From assembly GCF_004216475.1 (NCBI RefSeq), contig NZ_CP022303.1:2976001-3040000 (forward strand): a stretch of DNA of 64,000 nt. Direction: 5' to 3'. The stretch comes from Thalassococcus sp. S3 (GTDB taxonomy: Bacteria; Pseudomonadota; Alphaproteobacteria; Rhodobacterales; Rhodobacteraceae). The translations under genes and the position numbers were made by a program. The notes beneath the pieces are model-generated. The model had not been told where the DNA came from and searched no databases. It worked only from the letters and a program-made list of their open reading frames with translations. Below are positions 1 through 9,900 of the stretch, in pieces (position 1 is the stretch's first letter; every line of letters begins with the position of its first letter).

Positions 1-175
1 GGTGACGCTTGTCGCGGATGCGACGCCACACCAGCGCAAGCTGCGATTGCGCATCTCTGCACATTACCACGCGCGGCCCGGCCTGCCCCCGCTTGTCTTC
101 GAGACCAGCCTCGATCCTGTCGCCGGGCGCTTTCTGGTGGCAGATATGCGGATGGCGGAGACCCGTCGTGGCTAA
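1..175 (+). CDS. tssE: T6SS baseplate protein TssE, C-terminal end (truncated by window)
   Basis: Only the last 57 or so codons are present, in the frame starting at base 2 and ending with TAA at 173-175. The readable end (VTLVADATPHQRKLRLRISA, then a short beta-rich tail with PLVFETSLDPVAGRF) is like the end of gp25-type baseplate proteins, where paired strands close the domain. The assignment rests mainly on position: TssE normally precedes TssF, and here the two genes overlap by 8 bases, which suggests translational coupling. The protein would form part of the cytoplasmic T6SS baseplate wedge. The start and most of the protein lie before the window, so the identity is likely rather than proven. 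Confidence 0.7.
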   Translation, partial: VTLVADATPHQRKLRLRISAHYHARPGLPPLVFETSLDPVAGRFLVADMRMAETRRG

Positions 176-1946
176 CCGTTTTCTTGAATTCTACAATGCC
201 GAACTCGGCGCGATCCGCGAACGCGCGGGCCGCTTTGCAACGGCGTATCCCAAGATTGCGGGGCGTCTGCGTCTGGCCAAGGACACCGCCGACGATCCCC
301 ATGTCGAGCGCCTGATCCAGAGTTTCGCCTACACCGCCGCCCGGGTCCGGCAAAAGATCGATGACAGCCTGCCGGAGCTGACCGACAGCCTGCTGGAGAC
401 GCTTTATCCTCACTATCTGGCCCCCATCCCGGCCTTATCGATTGTCAGCTTTGCCCCCGCGCCCGACCTCGACGCGATGCGGATTGTTCCGCGCGGCACG
501 GATGTGACATCGGAGCCGATCGAAGGCGACACCGTACGGTTCACCACGACGCAAGACACCCAGGTGGCACCGATCAGGCTGACAGAGGTTCGCATGATGG
601 CGCGCCCCTTCGAAGCGCCTCCGGCACCCACTGCGCGCGCGGGAAGTTGCCTGCGCCTCGCGATAACACCCAGTGCCGCGCCCCGCCTCAACGAACTTGG
701 GCTGGACAAGCTGCGCCTTTATCTATCGGGACCGGCACAGGAGGCCACGGCACTCGCACGGCTGCTGTTTCAGCATTGCAAGGGCGTGACGCTGGCCGCT
801 CACGCCGCGGACCCGGAGGCACGGCGTCTCGATCCATCCGTCCTGAGACCGGTAGGTTTCGAGCCGGACGCGGCGCTTTTCCCATATCCCGATGGAAGCT
901 TCCAAGGGTATCGGATGCTTTCGGAATTCTCGGCCTTGCCGGAAAAGTTTCTGTTCTTCGACATCGCGCTTCCAGAGATTTCCCAGCGGGACCGGCTTGA
1001 CCTCTATCTCTATTTCGACATCCCGCCAGACGATGCGGTCCGTTCGGTCGGACTGAATTCGGTGACGTTGTTTGCGACGCCTGTCGTAAACCTCTTTCGC
1101 GCGCGGGCAGAGCCGGTGGCGCTGGATGGCACCCGGTCGGCCTATCCTCTTGCCGCGGACGCGCGCCGTCCAAAAACCCGCCAGGTCCATTCGGTGCGAC
1201 GTGTGACGCTGACCGATGACGACGGTGCGGTCGATCTTTGCCAGCCGTTCTTTCACCGACTGACGGATCACGCGACAAATGGTGTCTATTGGCATCTGCG
1301 GCGCCATTCCGGTGCGGATGGTGCGCCCGAAGGGTCAACCACGATCGCGTTCGTGGACGCCCGGCAATCCCCTGCCTCCCGCGCGGGAATGACCGCCAGT
1401 GTCGAGGTGCTGGCCACAAACGGGGCGCTGCCCCGTCGCCTGCCCTATGGCGGCGGGCAGCCGCGGCTGCGTATCGGGTCGAGCATCGATTTCGTAAGTT
1501 CGGTTTTCTGTCTCAGGGCCCCCACCCCTCCGCGCGCCACCAACGGCGCGGACAACCGGGCGTGGCGACTGATGTCGCATCTGTCGCTCAATCATTTATC
1601 CCTCAGCACCTCGGGTGCTGCGGCGCTGAAGGACATTCTGCGGCTCTATGCCACCAGCGAGAGCCCTGAAACGGGACAGATGATCGACGCCATTGACACG
1701 CTGCAAACGCAAACCGGGCTGGGGCGGGTCGGCGGCGTGACGGTGACAGGCACCGACGTGACCCTTGTCTTCGAAGACAGCCGGATTTCCCCCGGCCAGG
1801 CCGTGCTCTTTGCCTCCGTGCTTGACCGTTTCCTGGGCTGCTACACAAGTCTGAACACCTTCACCCGGCTCTCCGTCCGGATGAAGGACCGCTCTGATCT
1901 GCTCGCCCGTTTCCCGGCGCGGGCCGGAGAGGAGGCGCTGATATGA
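168..1946 (+). CDS. tssF: T6SS baseplate subunit TssF (ImpG/VasA)
   Basis: 592 aa, the usual size for TssF, a core protein of the T6SS baseplate wedge (TssE-F-G-K). The N-terminus (VANRFLEFYNAELGAIRERA) carries the family's FxxYNxEL-type opening, followed by FAxxYPKIAGRL and a region with HVERLIQSFAYTAARV and LLETLYPHYLAPIP, which are hallmark TssF stretches. The reading frame stays open upstream to base 9, but the GTG at 168 is chosen because it gives the conserved N-terminus and overlaps the end of tssE. The stop overlaps the tssG start by 4 bases (ATGA). Cytoplasmic, assembles with TssG under the membrane complex. Confidence 0.93.
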   Translation: MANRFLEFYNAELGAIRERAGRFATAYPKIAGRLRLAKDTADDPHVERLIQSFAYTAARVRQKIDDSLPELTDSLLETLYPHYLAPIPALSIVSFAPAPDLDAMRIVPRGTDVTSEPIEGDTVRFTTTQDTQVAPIRLTEVRMMARPFEAPPAPTARAGSCLRLAITPSAAPRLNELGLDKLRLYLSGPAQEATALARLLFQHCKGVTLAAHAADPEARRLDPSVLRPVGFEPDAALFPYPDGSFQGYRMLSEFSALPEKFLFFDIALPEISQRDRLDLYLYFDIPPDDAVRSVGLNSVTLFATPVVNLFRARAEPVALDGTRSAYPLAADARRPKTRQVHSVRRVTLTDDDGAVDLCQPFFHRLTDHATNGVYWHLRRHSGADGAPEGSTTIAFVDARQSPASRAGMTASVEVLATNGALPRRLPYGGGQPRLRIGSSIDFVSSVFCLRAPTPPRATNGADNRAWRLMSHLSLNHLSLSTSGAAALKDILRLYATSESPETGQMIDAIDTLQTQTGLGRVGGVTVTGTDVTLVFEDSRISPGQAVLFASVLDRFLGCYTSLNTFTRLSVRMKDRSDLLARFPARAGEEALI

Positions 1947-2947
1947 AAGACGCGGCACCCGGGCCAAATCTCTTCGACACCCTCGAACGCGACCCGCACA
2001 GGTTCGAGGCGCTGACCGCCCTTCGTCTTGCCGCCGCCGAGGCGGAGCGGCGCGGCGTGCCGCTTGATATCAAAAGCGCGCCGTCCACGGCGCTTGCATC
2101 CAGCGCGATCCGCGCGGTCAATGTCCGCGCCGACCGGATCGAGGTCGATTGCGCGCTTACCGGGCTGGTCGGCCCGCTGTCACCTCTGCCGCCCGCCTAT
2201 ACGGAACTGGCCGCCGCTGACACCAGGCGACGCGCCGGTGGGCTGTCGGGCTTTCTGGAGATTTTCTCGGATCGGATGGCACGGCTCTTCGAGGCCGCAG
2301 CCGCGAAATACAGCCTGCCTGCCTTGCTGCAATGGCAAAGGGATGATCGCAATCGCATTCTCACAGCCCTGAACGGGTTGATCGGCGCGGCGCCGCCGGG
2401 CTTGCAGAAGGCGCTTCCATTGCCGGCTCAAGCCACGTTGCGACATGCCGGGCTCTTGTCGCAACGGACGCGGTCCGCCGTTGGCCTGCGGACACTGGTA
2501 GAGGCCGAATTGGGACTGCCGGTGCGCGTGGTACAGTTCCAACACCGTTGGCGCATGCTGGACGAGGAAGATCAGACGCAGCTCGACGGATCGCGTGTCC
2601 TGGGCGTCGACAGTGTGGCCGGGGGCGCGGTGCCCAACCGGTCCGGTCAGGTGCGGCTGATCATCGGCCCGGTCCGCTATGCCGATTTCCTGACCCTTGA
2701 GGCCGGTCAGCCGCGCCTGATCGAATGCGCGAAACTGGTGCAATTCTACCTTGGCCCGGTCATCGAATTCGATCTGCAGATCGTGCTCGACAAACGCGAC
2801 GTGCCCGAAACGCAGCTGGGGGGCAGCGGTCCTGCTGTGCGACTGGGCTGGAATGCCTGGGCGCGCACGGAACCCGCGGCGCGCGACAGCGACGAGGCGA
2901 TCATAGACGGCGCGCTCGCGCAGTTGGAACGGAGGGTTGCCGCGTGA
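1943..2947 (+). CDS. tssG: T6SS baseplate subunit TssG (ImpH/VasB)
   Basis: 334 aa, typical length for TssG, which pairs with TssF in the T6SS baseplate. Family features seen: N-terminal FDTLERDPHRFEALTALRLA, a central GPLSPLPPAYTELAA, then FLEIFSDRMARLFEAAA (the usual F.D.F..R...L.Y/A pattern), and a C-terminal block with GQVRLIIGPV and FLTLEAGQ, similar to the family motif in which a lateral-field segment precedes the final beta-rich domain. The ATG overlaps the tssF stop. Only 37 bases separate its stop from the chosen start of the FHA gene, so it is part of the same operon. Confidence 0.92.
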   Translation: MKDAAPGPNLFDTLERDPHRFEALTALRLAAAEAERRGVPLDIKSAPSTALASSAIRAVNVRADRIEVDCALTGLVGPLSPLPPAYTELAAADTRRRAGGLSGFLEIFSDRMARLFEAAAAKYSLPALLQWQRDDRNRILTALNGLIGAAPPGLQKALPLPAQATLRHAGLLSQRTRSAVGLRTLVEAELGLPVRVVQFQHRWRMLDEEDQTQLDGSRVLGVDSVAGGAVPNRSGQVRLIIGPVRYADFLTLEAGQPRLIECAKLVQFYLGPVIEFDLQIVLDKRDVPETQLGGSGPAVRLGWNAWARTEPAARDSDEAIIDGALAQLERRVAA

Positions 2948-2984
2948 CATCCCGGACACAAACCCGCCACCGCCGGAGAAGACA

Positions 2985-4199
2985 ATGCAACTGACGTTGG
3001 AGCTTTTGACTGGCCCCAATGCGGGGGAGACACGCCTTGTCGGCAACGGGCGCAGCTTTGTCATCGGTACCTCGGCCGGGGCGACATGGCTTTTGCCCCT
3101 GACCGCGGAAGGGCGCGGGGATGTGCGGATCGAAGACGGTCATGACGGCCTGACCGTCAGACTGGAAAGCGGTGTTGCCTATCTGGACCAGCGCGGGCTC
3201 ACCGAAGATGCCGCACGTCCGCTTCATCCGCAAAGCATCCTTCAGATCGCGGGTCACCAGCTGCGCGCCGGACGCACGCATGAACCCGCCAGCGAGGGCG
3301 TGACAGCGATCGGAACAGCGCCCACGATCAGCTCGATCCTCGCTGATGTCGCCCCTGGCGGGATTACGTCCGACGGCCTGGTTCAGGCACGCAGCGAAGA
3401 AAACTGGCTGGACACGCTCGCCTCGTCCGAGCCCGCGCGGCCGGAATGGGCATCGCTTGGCCGCTACCAGGGCGACGCCGAGGAGGCAGCGCCGCTTTCG
3501 GCACCGGCGGATACACCGTTCCTGCCATCCGACTGGGACGCGCCCGATGGCGCACCGTCGGATGCCGGAAATGAAATGACACAGGCCGAGGCGGTTGCCG
3601 CCGTTCTCAAGATCGGGCGCGAGAAGGATATGTTTCTCGATGAAGCCCCCTCGCCCCGCCCGGATGCGGCGGTTGCGGCTTTCCTGCGCGCATGCGGTCT
3701 TTTGCCCGACGAAATGCCCGGCCTCGGCGCGCGCCAGATGGAGGCATTCGGAGGCATGCTTCTCAGCCTGCTGGACGCGGTGTCGGAGATGGAGAACGCC
3801 CAGGCCAGGCTGAAGGCCGAGCTTGGGCTGGCGGATCCTCTGCAGCCCAGCGCCGCGCGGCAGCCCGCAGCACTCCTCATCTCCGCCGCGCAGGACCCCG
3901 ACGCGGCGCTGGGTGCGCTCGAAGGGCGGTTGTCGGATCTGCGCGCCGCCCAAACCGCCCTTTTGGGTGGCGTGCGCAGCTTCGCATCCGAGGCGCGCGC
4001 GCAACTCGACCCCGACGCGGTGGAGGCGCATCGCGCGACCGAGGCCGGCGTGACCGGTCGCCTGGCGCCCGCGCGCGCGGCCTGGGACATCTATCGCCGC
4101 CGGTTCGAGGCAGACCCTGCACCCCTCTCCGATGCTGCGCTGGCCACCGCCATCCGCGCGCATCTGAATGAACGTCAAGACAAGGACCCGTACGAGTGA
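2985..4199 (+). CDS. tagH: T6SS-associated FHA-domain protein (TagH/Fha) with degenerate phosphothreonine pocket
   Basis: 404 aa. The start at 2985 (MQLTLELLTGPNAGE) is preferred over an upstream ATG at 2937 because GGAGAAG lies 4 bases before it and the FHA fold begins there. In T6SS operons Fha is the scaffold that reads threonine phosphorylation of TssL or of itself and promotes assembly. Here the FHA region (residues 1-95) keeps FVIG and the beta pattern (WLLPL, VRIED, AYLDQRG) but reads FVIGTS where the family has GRS, and has no S-R-x-H motif, so phosphothreonine binding looks lost. The rest is a low-complexity linker and an alpha-helical C-terminus (about 200-404) like the TagH C-terminal domain. 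Overlaps tssK by 4 bases. Confidence 0.82.
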   Translation: MQLTLELLTGPNAGETRLVGNGRSFVIGTSAGATWLLPLTAEGRGDVRIEDGHDGLTVRLESGVAYLDQRGLTEDAARPLHPQSILQIAGHQLRAGRTHEPASEGVTAIGTAPTISSILADVAPGGITSDGLVQARSEENWLDTLASSEPARPEWASLGRYQGDAEEAAPLSAPADTPFLPSDWDAPDGAPSDAGNEMTQAEAVAAVLKIGREKDMFLDEAPSPRPDAAVAAFLRACGLLPDEMPGLGARQMEAFGGMLLSLLDAVSEMENAQARLKAELGLADPLQPSAARQPAALLISAAQDPDAALGALEGRLSDLRAAQTALLGGVRSFASEARAQLDPDAVEAHRATEAGVTGRLAPARAAWDIYRRRFEADPAPLSDAALATAIRAHLNERQDKDPYE

Positions 4200-5527
4200 A
4201 AACCGATAACCGCGTGGCCTGGACCGAAGGCATGTTCCTCAGGGTCCAGCACTTTCAGCAAGCCGACCGCTGGACCGAACGGCTGGTGCGCGACCGTACC
4301 GAGCCGCTGGCCCCCTATCCCTGGGGACTGACCCAGATCGCCATCGACCGCGCAGCGCTTGGCGTGGGCCGCGTGGCACTATCTGCGATCCAGGGAATGA
4401 TGCCCGACGGCACTCCCTTTTCGGCGCCTGGTCTTTGTGACCTGCCCGCGCCCGTACAGCTCACCGAAGGCTCCGGCGCGCAAACCGTCTACCTTGCCCT
4501 GCCGATGCGCCAGCCGGGACAGCCTGAATATGCAGGCGAGGCCGCCGCAGGCGCACGCCACAAGCGGGAAGACTATGAGGCAGAGGATGGCAATGCCGAC
4601 ACGGCCTTTTCCGCCCCGATCACAGTGGGCCGCCTGTCGCTTTCGCTCAAAACCGAACAGGATGAGCGTGAAGGCTTTGAATGTCTGCCGATCGCACGGG
4701 TGGCCGAAACCCGAGCGGATCTGTCGGTCATTCTCGAAGAGGACATGATCCCGCCGGTAATGACGCTCGGCGCATCGCCCCGTCTGACAGGCTATCTCAC
4801 CGAACTTCTTGGCCTGCTGCGCCACCGCGCGACGGCCATCGCGCAGCGGATGGGCGACCCGTCGATCCGCGGTGCGGCAGAGGTCGGAGACTACATGATG
4901 CTGCAGGCGCTCAACCGCGCCACGCCGATGATCGCGCATCTTGAGTCACAGGCCGCGCAGCTCCACCCCGAGGCGATCTATCGCCAGCTCGTGGCGCTGG
5001 CCGGGGAGCTTGCGACCTTCACCGCCGACAACAGCCTCGCCCCCGATCTCGCGCCTTACCGTCACATGGAGCCCGAAGCGACCTTTGCCCCGGTCATGGA
5101 CGAGTTGCGCCGGTCGCTGTCGGCGGTTCTGGATCAGTCCGCCACCCCCATCCCGCTGGAAGAGCGGCGCCACGGCGTCCGTGTCGGAATGATCGCCGAT
5201 GCCGCCCTGCGCGCCAAGGCCAACATGGTGCTGGCCGCCCGTGCTGACATCCCGCAAGAGCAGTTGCGCCGCGCGCTGCCCAACCAGATCAAGATCGGCC
5301 CGGTCGAGCGGATCTCGGAACTGGTCAACGTGGCCCTGCCTGGCGTGCCCGTCCGCCCCCTGCCCGTGGCGCCCCGACAGCTTCCGTTCCGCGCCTCGAC
5401 CGTCTATTTCGAACTCGATACCCAGGATGATTTGTGGCGCGCAACCAGCGAAAGCGGCGCCATCGCCATTCATCTCGCCTCGGAATTTCCGGGGCTTGAG
5501 ATGGAATTGTGGGGAGTTCGGCAATGA
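4196..5527 (+). CDS. tssK: T6SS baseplate-membrane linker TssK (ImpJ/VasE)
   Basis: 443 aa, normal length for TssK, the trimeric protein that joins the baseplate to the TssJLM membrane complex. The N-terminus is diagnostic: VAWTEGMFLRVQHFQQADRW, matching the family pattern W.EGM.L.PQHFQ. Later blocks also fit, for example IKIGPVERISELVNVALPGV and the C-terminal YFELD...LW. It starts with GTG inside the end of the FHA gene (GTGA overlap) and its stop overlaps tssL (ATGA), so expression is probably tightly coupled with its membrane partner. Confidence 0.95.
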   Translation: MKTDNRVAWTEGMFLRVQHFQQADRWTERLVRDRTEPLAPYPWGLTQIAIDRAALGVGRVALSAIQGMMPDGTPFSAPGLCDLPAPVQLTEGSGAQTVYLALPMRQPGQPEYAGEAAAGARHKREDYEAEDGNADTAFSAPITVGRLSLSLKTEQDEREGFECLPIARVAETRADLSVILEEDMIPPVMTLGASPRLTGYLTELLGLLRHRATAIAQRMGDPSIRGAAEVGDYMMLQALNRATPMIAHLESQAAQLHPEAIYRQLVALAGELATFTADNSLAPDLAPYRHMEPEATFAPVMDELRRSLSAVLDQSATPIPLEERRHGVRVGMIADAALRAKANMVLAARADIPQEQLRRALPNQIKIGPVERISELVNVALPGVPVRPLPVAPRQLPFRASTVYFELDTQDDLWRATSESGAIAIHLASEFPGLEMELWGVRQ

Positions 5528-6981
5528 GCAACGGATCGGCAGACCGTCAGGACGACGAAACCCCGCGCATCGTGCTGCCCACGCCTGGCGGCAAGCGGCG
5601 AGAGCCGCAGCCGGAGGCCGCCCCCGCCCCGCCACCGGAGCCCGCAGCGCCCGATCCGGCCCTGTCTGTTGCCGACATCCTGTCGGGTTTTCGCTTCGAG
5701 ACCGGCGATCTTCCGGTCATGGTCGCCCAGGCCGCCCCCCTTCTGAACCTCGCCCACGCCCTGCGGCAGGCGCGCGAGGGCGCGTCGATGGGCGACTTGC
5801 GACGCGAACTGACAAAGGCCGCGCGGGATTACGAAAAGGCACTGGCCACGGCGGGCATCCTGCCCGACCAGGCGCGCGCGGCGCATTATGTTGTCTGTGC
5901 CACGCTCGACGACGTGATCCGCAACACGAGCTGGGGCGCCGAATGGTCGGTGGAGGGGCTGGTCTCGACCTTCCATCAGGACGTTCTGGGCGGCGAGAAG
6001 GTCTATGACCTGCTGTCGCATTTCCAGAAAACCCCGCGCGCCAACCGCGATCTTCTGCTCCTGATCTATCTCTGCCTCTCGCTGGGTTTCGAGGGTCGCG
6101 CCCGCGTCAGCCCGCGTGGTGCCACCGAACTGGCGCAGGTGCGCGAGAACCTTTACCGCACGCTGCGCACCGAGTTTGATATTGTCGAACGGGATCTCTC
6201 CCCGCTCTGGCAGGGCGAGGACGCGGTGATGAAGCCAATGCGGCGCGGGCTAATCTTCTGGCTGGTGACGGGTGCCGTGCTCCTTTTGCTGATCGTGCTC
6301 TTCGTGATCTTCACGCTGGCGCTCAATCGCTCTGCCGATGCAACACTCGCCCGTCTGGGCGCCCTTCCGCCGGGCGAAGCGCCCTCGCTCTTCGTTCCCG
6401 AACCGCCCGCGCCGCCCGAGCCGGTGGTCGAGCCCGAGCCGCCGGCAGAAGAGCCCAACGCCCCCGCCGCCCCGCCGGAACCGCCGGCCATCGAGATGTT
6501 CATCGCCTTCCTCCAGCCAGAGGTCGAGGAAGGGCTGGTGCGGCTTTACCGCGAAGAAAACGCTGTTCTTGTGCGGGTCGCCAATGCGGGCGCCTTCAAC
6601 CCCGGCGGCGCACAGATCAACGCGGAGTTCGTCGATATCTTCGACCGGATCGGACAGGCCCTTGCGGCCGAGGATTTCGAGGTGACAGTGCTGGGCCATA
6701 CCGACAATCTGCCGATCAGCTCTGCGCCCTATCCGTCGAATTTCCACCTCTCCACCGCCCGCGCCGCCGCCGTGCGGGACATCCTGCTGGGCTATGTGGA
6801 GCCACAACGGATCAGCATTCAGGGCGTGGCCGAAACCCAGCCCATCGCCACCAACGCAACACCCGAGGGGCGTGAAGCCAACCGCCGCACCGAGATTCTG
6901 GTCCGTGAGGTCGGGGACCGCGTGCCGCCGGAATTGCTGTCGCGCGGCGGCTTTGATCCTGCCACGGAGGATGCGCAATGA
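5524..6981 (+). CDS. tssL: T6SS inner-membrane protein TssL, long form with OmpA peptidoglycan-binding domain
   Basis: 485 aa. Order of parts: a proline-rich cytoplasmic N-terminus (1-45) with PRIVLPTPGGKRR, a DotU domain (about 45-235; LLNLAHALRQ, YVVCATLDDVI), one transmembrane helix near 241-266, a Pro/Glu-rich periplasmic linker, and an OmpA-like domain (about 325-460; VLGHTDNLPI, NRRTEILV) expected to hold peptidoglycan. TssL forms the membrane complex with TssM and TssJ; tssJ is not in this window. In Agrobacterium the N-terminal threonine of TssL is phosphorylated and read by Fha; a comparable Thr/Pro stretch is present here, but the neighbouring FHA and phosphatase domains look decayed. 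ATG at 5524 chosen for the 4-base overlap with tssK. Confidence 0.94.
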   Translation: MSNGSADRQDDETPRIVLPTPGGKRREPQPEAAPAPPPEPAAPDPALSVADILSGFRFETGDLPVMVAQAAPLLNLAHALRQAREGASMGDLRRELTKAARDYEKALATAGILPDQARAAHYVVCATLDDVIRNTSWGAEWSVEGLVSTFHQDVLGGEKVYDLLSHFQKTPRANRDLLLLIYLCLSLGFEGRARVSPRGATELAQVRENLYRTLRTEFDIVERDLSPLWQGEDAVMKPMRRGLIFWLVTGAVLLLLIVLFVIFTLALNRSADATLARLGALPPGEAPSLFVPEPPAPPEPVVEPEPPAEEPNAPAAPPEPPAIEMFIAFLQPEVEEGLVRLYREENAVLVRVANAGAFNPGGAQINAEFVDIFDRIGQALAAEDFEVTVLGHTDNLPISSAPYPSNFHLSTARAAAVRDILLGYVEPQRISIQGVAETQPIATNATPEGREANRRTEILVREVGDRVPPELLSRGGFDPATEDAQ

Positions 6982-9900
6982 ACCCGCTTGGCCTCTGGAC
7001 TAATCTTCGCTCGCAGATCGACAGCTATGCCTCTGTCGTGGGCCCCCGCTTCATTGCGCTGATCTGGGTTGGCGCGATCTGCGCCATTATCTGGATCTTC
7101 GGACCCCGGCTGACATTGTTCGGCGATCAGCCCCTCGCCCCGGTGCCGCGCCGCCTGATCGCGATCGCCATCGTGCTGGGGATATGGGCGATCTGGTCGA
7201 TTATCTCGTGGTGGCGGCAGCGCCGCGCCGGCAAAGCGCTTGAAGACGCCGTCGCCGAAAGCCCCGAGGACCGCGCCGCATCCGAGACCAAGGCCGAAAT
7301 CGCCGAACTGCGCGACCGTCTGTCGGCGGCGATGAAGATGATGCGCAAGCTGACCAAGCGACCCTTCGGCTATGCGTATGAATATCCGTGGTATCTGATG
7401 ATGGGCGCCCCTGGTGCGGGCAAGACGACGCTCCTGACCAAATCGGGTCTGCGTTTTCCCCTGGGCGATGCGCTCAGGGCCGAGCCGGTGCAGGGCGTGG
7501 GCGGAACGCGCAACTGCAACTGGTGGTTCGCCGACCGTGCCATCCTGATCGACACCGCCGGACGCTACACCACGCAGGATACCGGGCAGGAACGCGACAG
7601 CGCGGGTTTCCTGGGCTTTCTGTCGATGCTGCGCCGCAAGCGCCGGGCGCAACCGATCAACGGCGTTCTGCTGACCCTGTCGCTGACCGATCTTCTCACC
7701 CAGCCGCCCGAGGACCGCCTGCGCGAGATCCGCGCCATCCGCCAACGCCTGTCGGAGATCGAAGAAACGCTGGGCGCCCGCATTCCCGTCTACATGGTAC
7801 TGACCAAAGCGGACAAGCTGACCGGGTTCGGCCGCTTTTTCGACAGCCTGGGCGCGCAGGCGCGCAAACAGGTCTGGGGCATCACCTTTCCTTACGACGA
7901 GGCGCAGGAGCCCGGGCGCACGCCCGACATCTTCTCCCGCGAGTATCAGGCGCTTCTGGTGCGGCTGAACGCAATGTTGGTCGAACGGCTGCAACAGGAA
8001 ACCGATATCGACCAGCGCGGACGCATCTTCCGCTTTCCCGCCCAGGTCAGCGCGCTTCACGATGCGTTGCGTGAGATCGTCGAAGAGCTGTCCTCCGGCA
8101 GCGCCAATGTGGCCGAACCGCTTTTAAGGGGCATCTACTTTGCCTCTGCGACCCAGGACGAGGCCGCAAATGTCGCCCCGCGCGGTGTGCCGCAGGCCGC
8201 CAGCGCGATGAACCGCACCTATTTCGTCGAGCGGCTTTTTACCGAGGTGATCTTGGGCGAAGCGGCCTTGATCTCCCGCGACAGCCGTGTATCGCGCCGG
8301 CAGAAGATCGCAACCGGGCTTGGCTATGGCTTTGCCGCCTGCGCGGCGATCTTTTTGGCGACCTCGTGGACCGCCGGGTTTGCTCATAACAGGCAGGCTT
8401 TGAACCAGATCGACGGGCAGCTTGCGAGCTATGAACAGCGTGCCCAGAACATCCCGATCCGGGAGATCGAAGATACCGATTTCCTGCGCGTTCTTCCGGC
8501 GCTGGAAACGCTCGCCCGGACGCCTGCGGCCTTTGAAGAGGCAGGCGCCGGTCCGGTGCCGCTTCACCGTGTGGCCTTCGGCATGGACCGGTCGAACCGG
8601 ATCGAGAATGCGCATGCGGGTACCTATGCCGAAGCTCTGGGCGCCTATCTTCTGCCGCGCTACCTAGTGGCGCTGCAAAACCGCCTCAAGGACCCGGAGA
8701 TCGAACAGGCGGAGGCGTTTGAAACGCTCAAGCACTATCTGTCCCTTGCAGGCCTTGGCCCCATCGACCGCGACGGACTTCTGGCGCAGGCAGAGCGGAT
8801 CTTTCTGGGCCTCTACCCGGACGAAGGCCGCGCGCCCACGCGTGAGACGCTGATGGGCCATATGGAGGCGATGCTCGACAAGGGACGCCTGCCCATCCTT
8901 GCAATCGACGAGCAGCTCGTGGCGGAAACCCGTGAAACCATCGCCGACCGGGGTCCGGCGTTGCGGGTGCTGGACCTGCTGGCAGACCGGCCCGCCGCGC
9001 GCGCCCTGCCCGACTGGAGCGTCACCGCTGCCATCGGCCCCAGCGCACGCGCCGCCTTTGGCGTCGAGGCGCGGGCAATCGACGGGCTTTTGACCCGCGA
9101 AGGATACTACAGCGTGGTTCTGCCCCAGATCGGCCCCCTCTCCGAAGTGGCCGCCGGCGAGGGCTGGGTGCGCGGACCGGGCGGCCAGATCAGCGCCACG
9201 CCCAGCGAAATCTCGGTCGATGCAGTTGAGCTTTACTGGCAACAATTCGCGGCGGCCTGGCGCGGGGCGGTTTCGGATATCTCGATTGCGCAGGCCGGAA
9301 CGCTGAGCGAAGCGGCCGACCTCGTCAGTCTTGTGAGTGCCGAGGCCGATCCGATCGGTCGGCTGGCCGCCTCCATCGCCGAGCAAAGCGATCTCGTCTC
9401 GCCACCCGGCGGCGGATTGGTGATGAATGCCGCGTCGCTGCCCTTCGATCTGCTGGCCGCGCCCGATCCCTATGCGCCGCTGCGTCGGGCCTTGAGCCCG
9501 CAGGGAGAGGACGATGGTCCGCTGGCCGCCCTGACCCCGATCCTTGACGCGGTCTATACCGAGATCACGCGTCTCGACACGCGCGATCCTTCGGCAGCCG
9601 AGGCGCTTGCCTCGGAGACCGCGCTTTCGGACGCAGCACAGGCGCTGGTGGCCGAAGGCCGTCAGATGCCGCAACCGGTCGATGGCTGGGTTGTCAGCCT
9701 GGCGGCCCGTGTGACCGACGCCGCCGTCGGTCAGGCGCGGGCCGAAGCCAACCGTCTCTGGCAGGCGCAAGGCGCAGGTCAGTGTCGCCGGTCGGTCGAA
9801 GGGCGCTATCCCTTCTTCCGCGCCTCAAGCACCGATGTCACCCTGACCGACTTTACCCAGACCTTCGGACCCTCCGGCCTGTTCGCATCCTTTTTCTCGG

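Noticed and set aside
688..1419. Minus-strand open frame of 243 codons within tssF
   Set aside because: Shadow of a GC-rich coding frame; no ribosome-binding site, no domain, fully covered by tssF.
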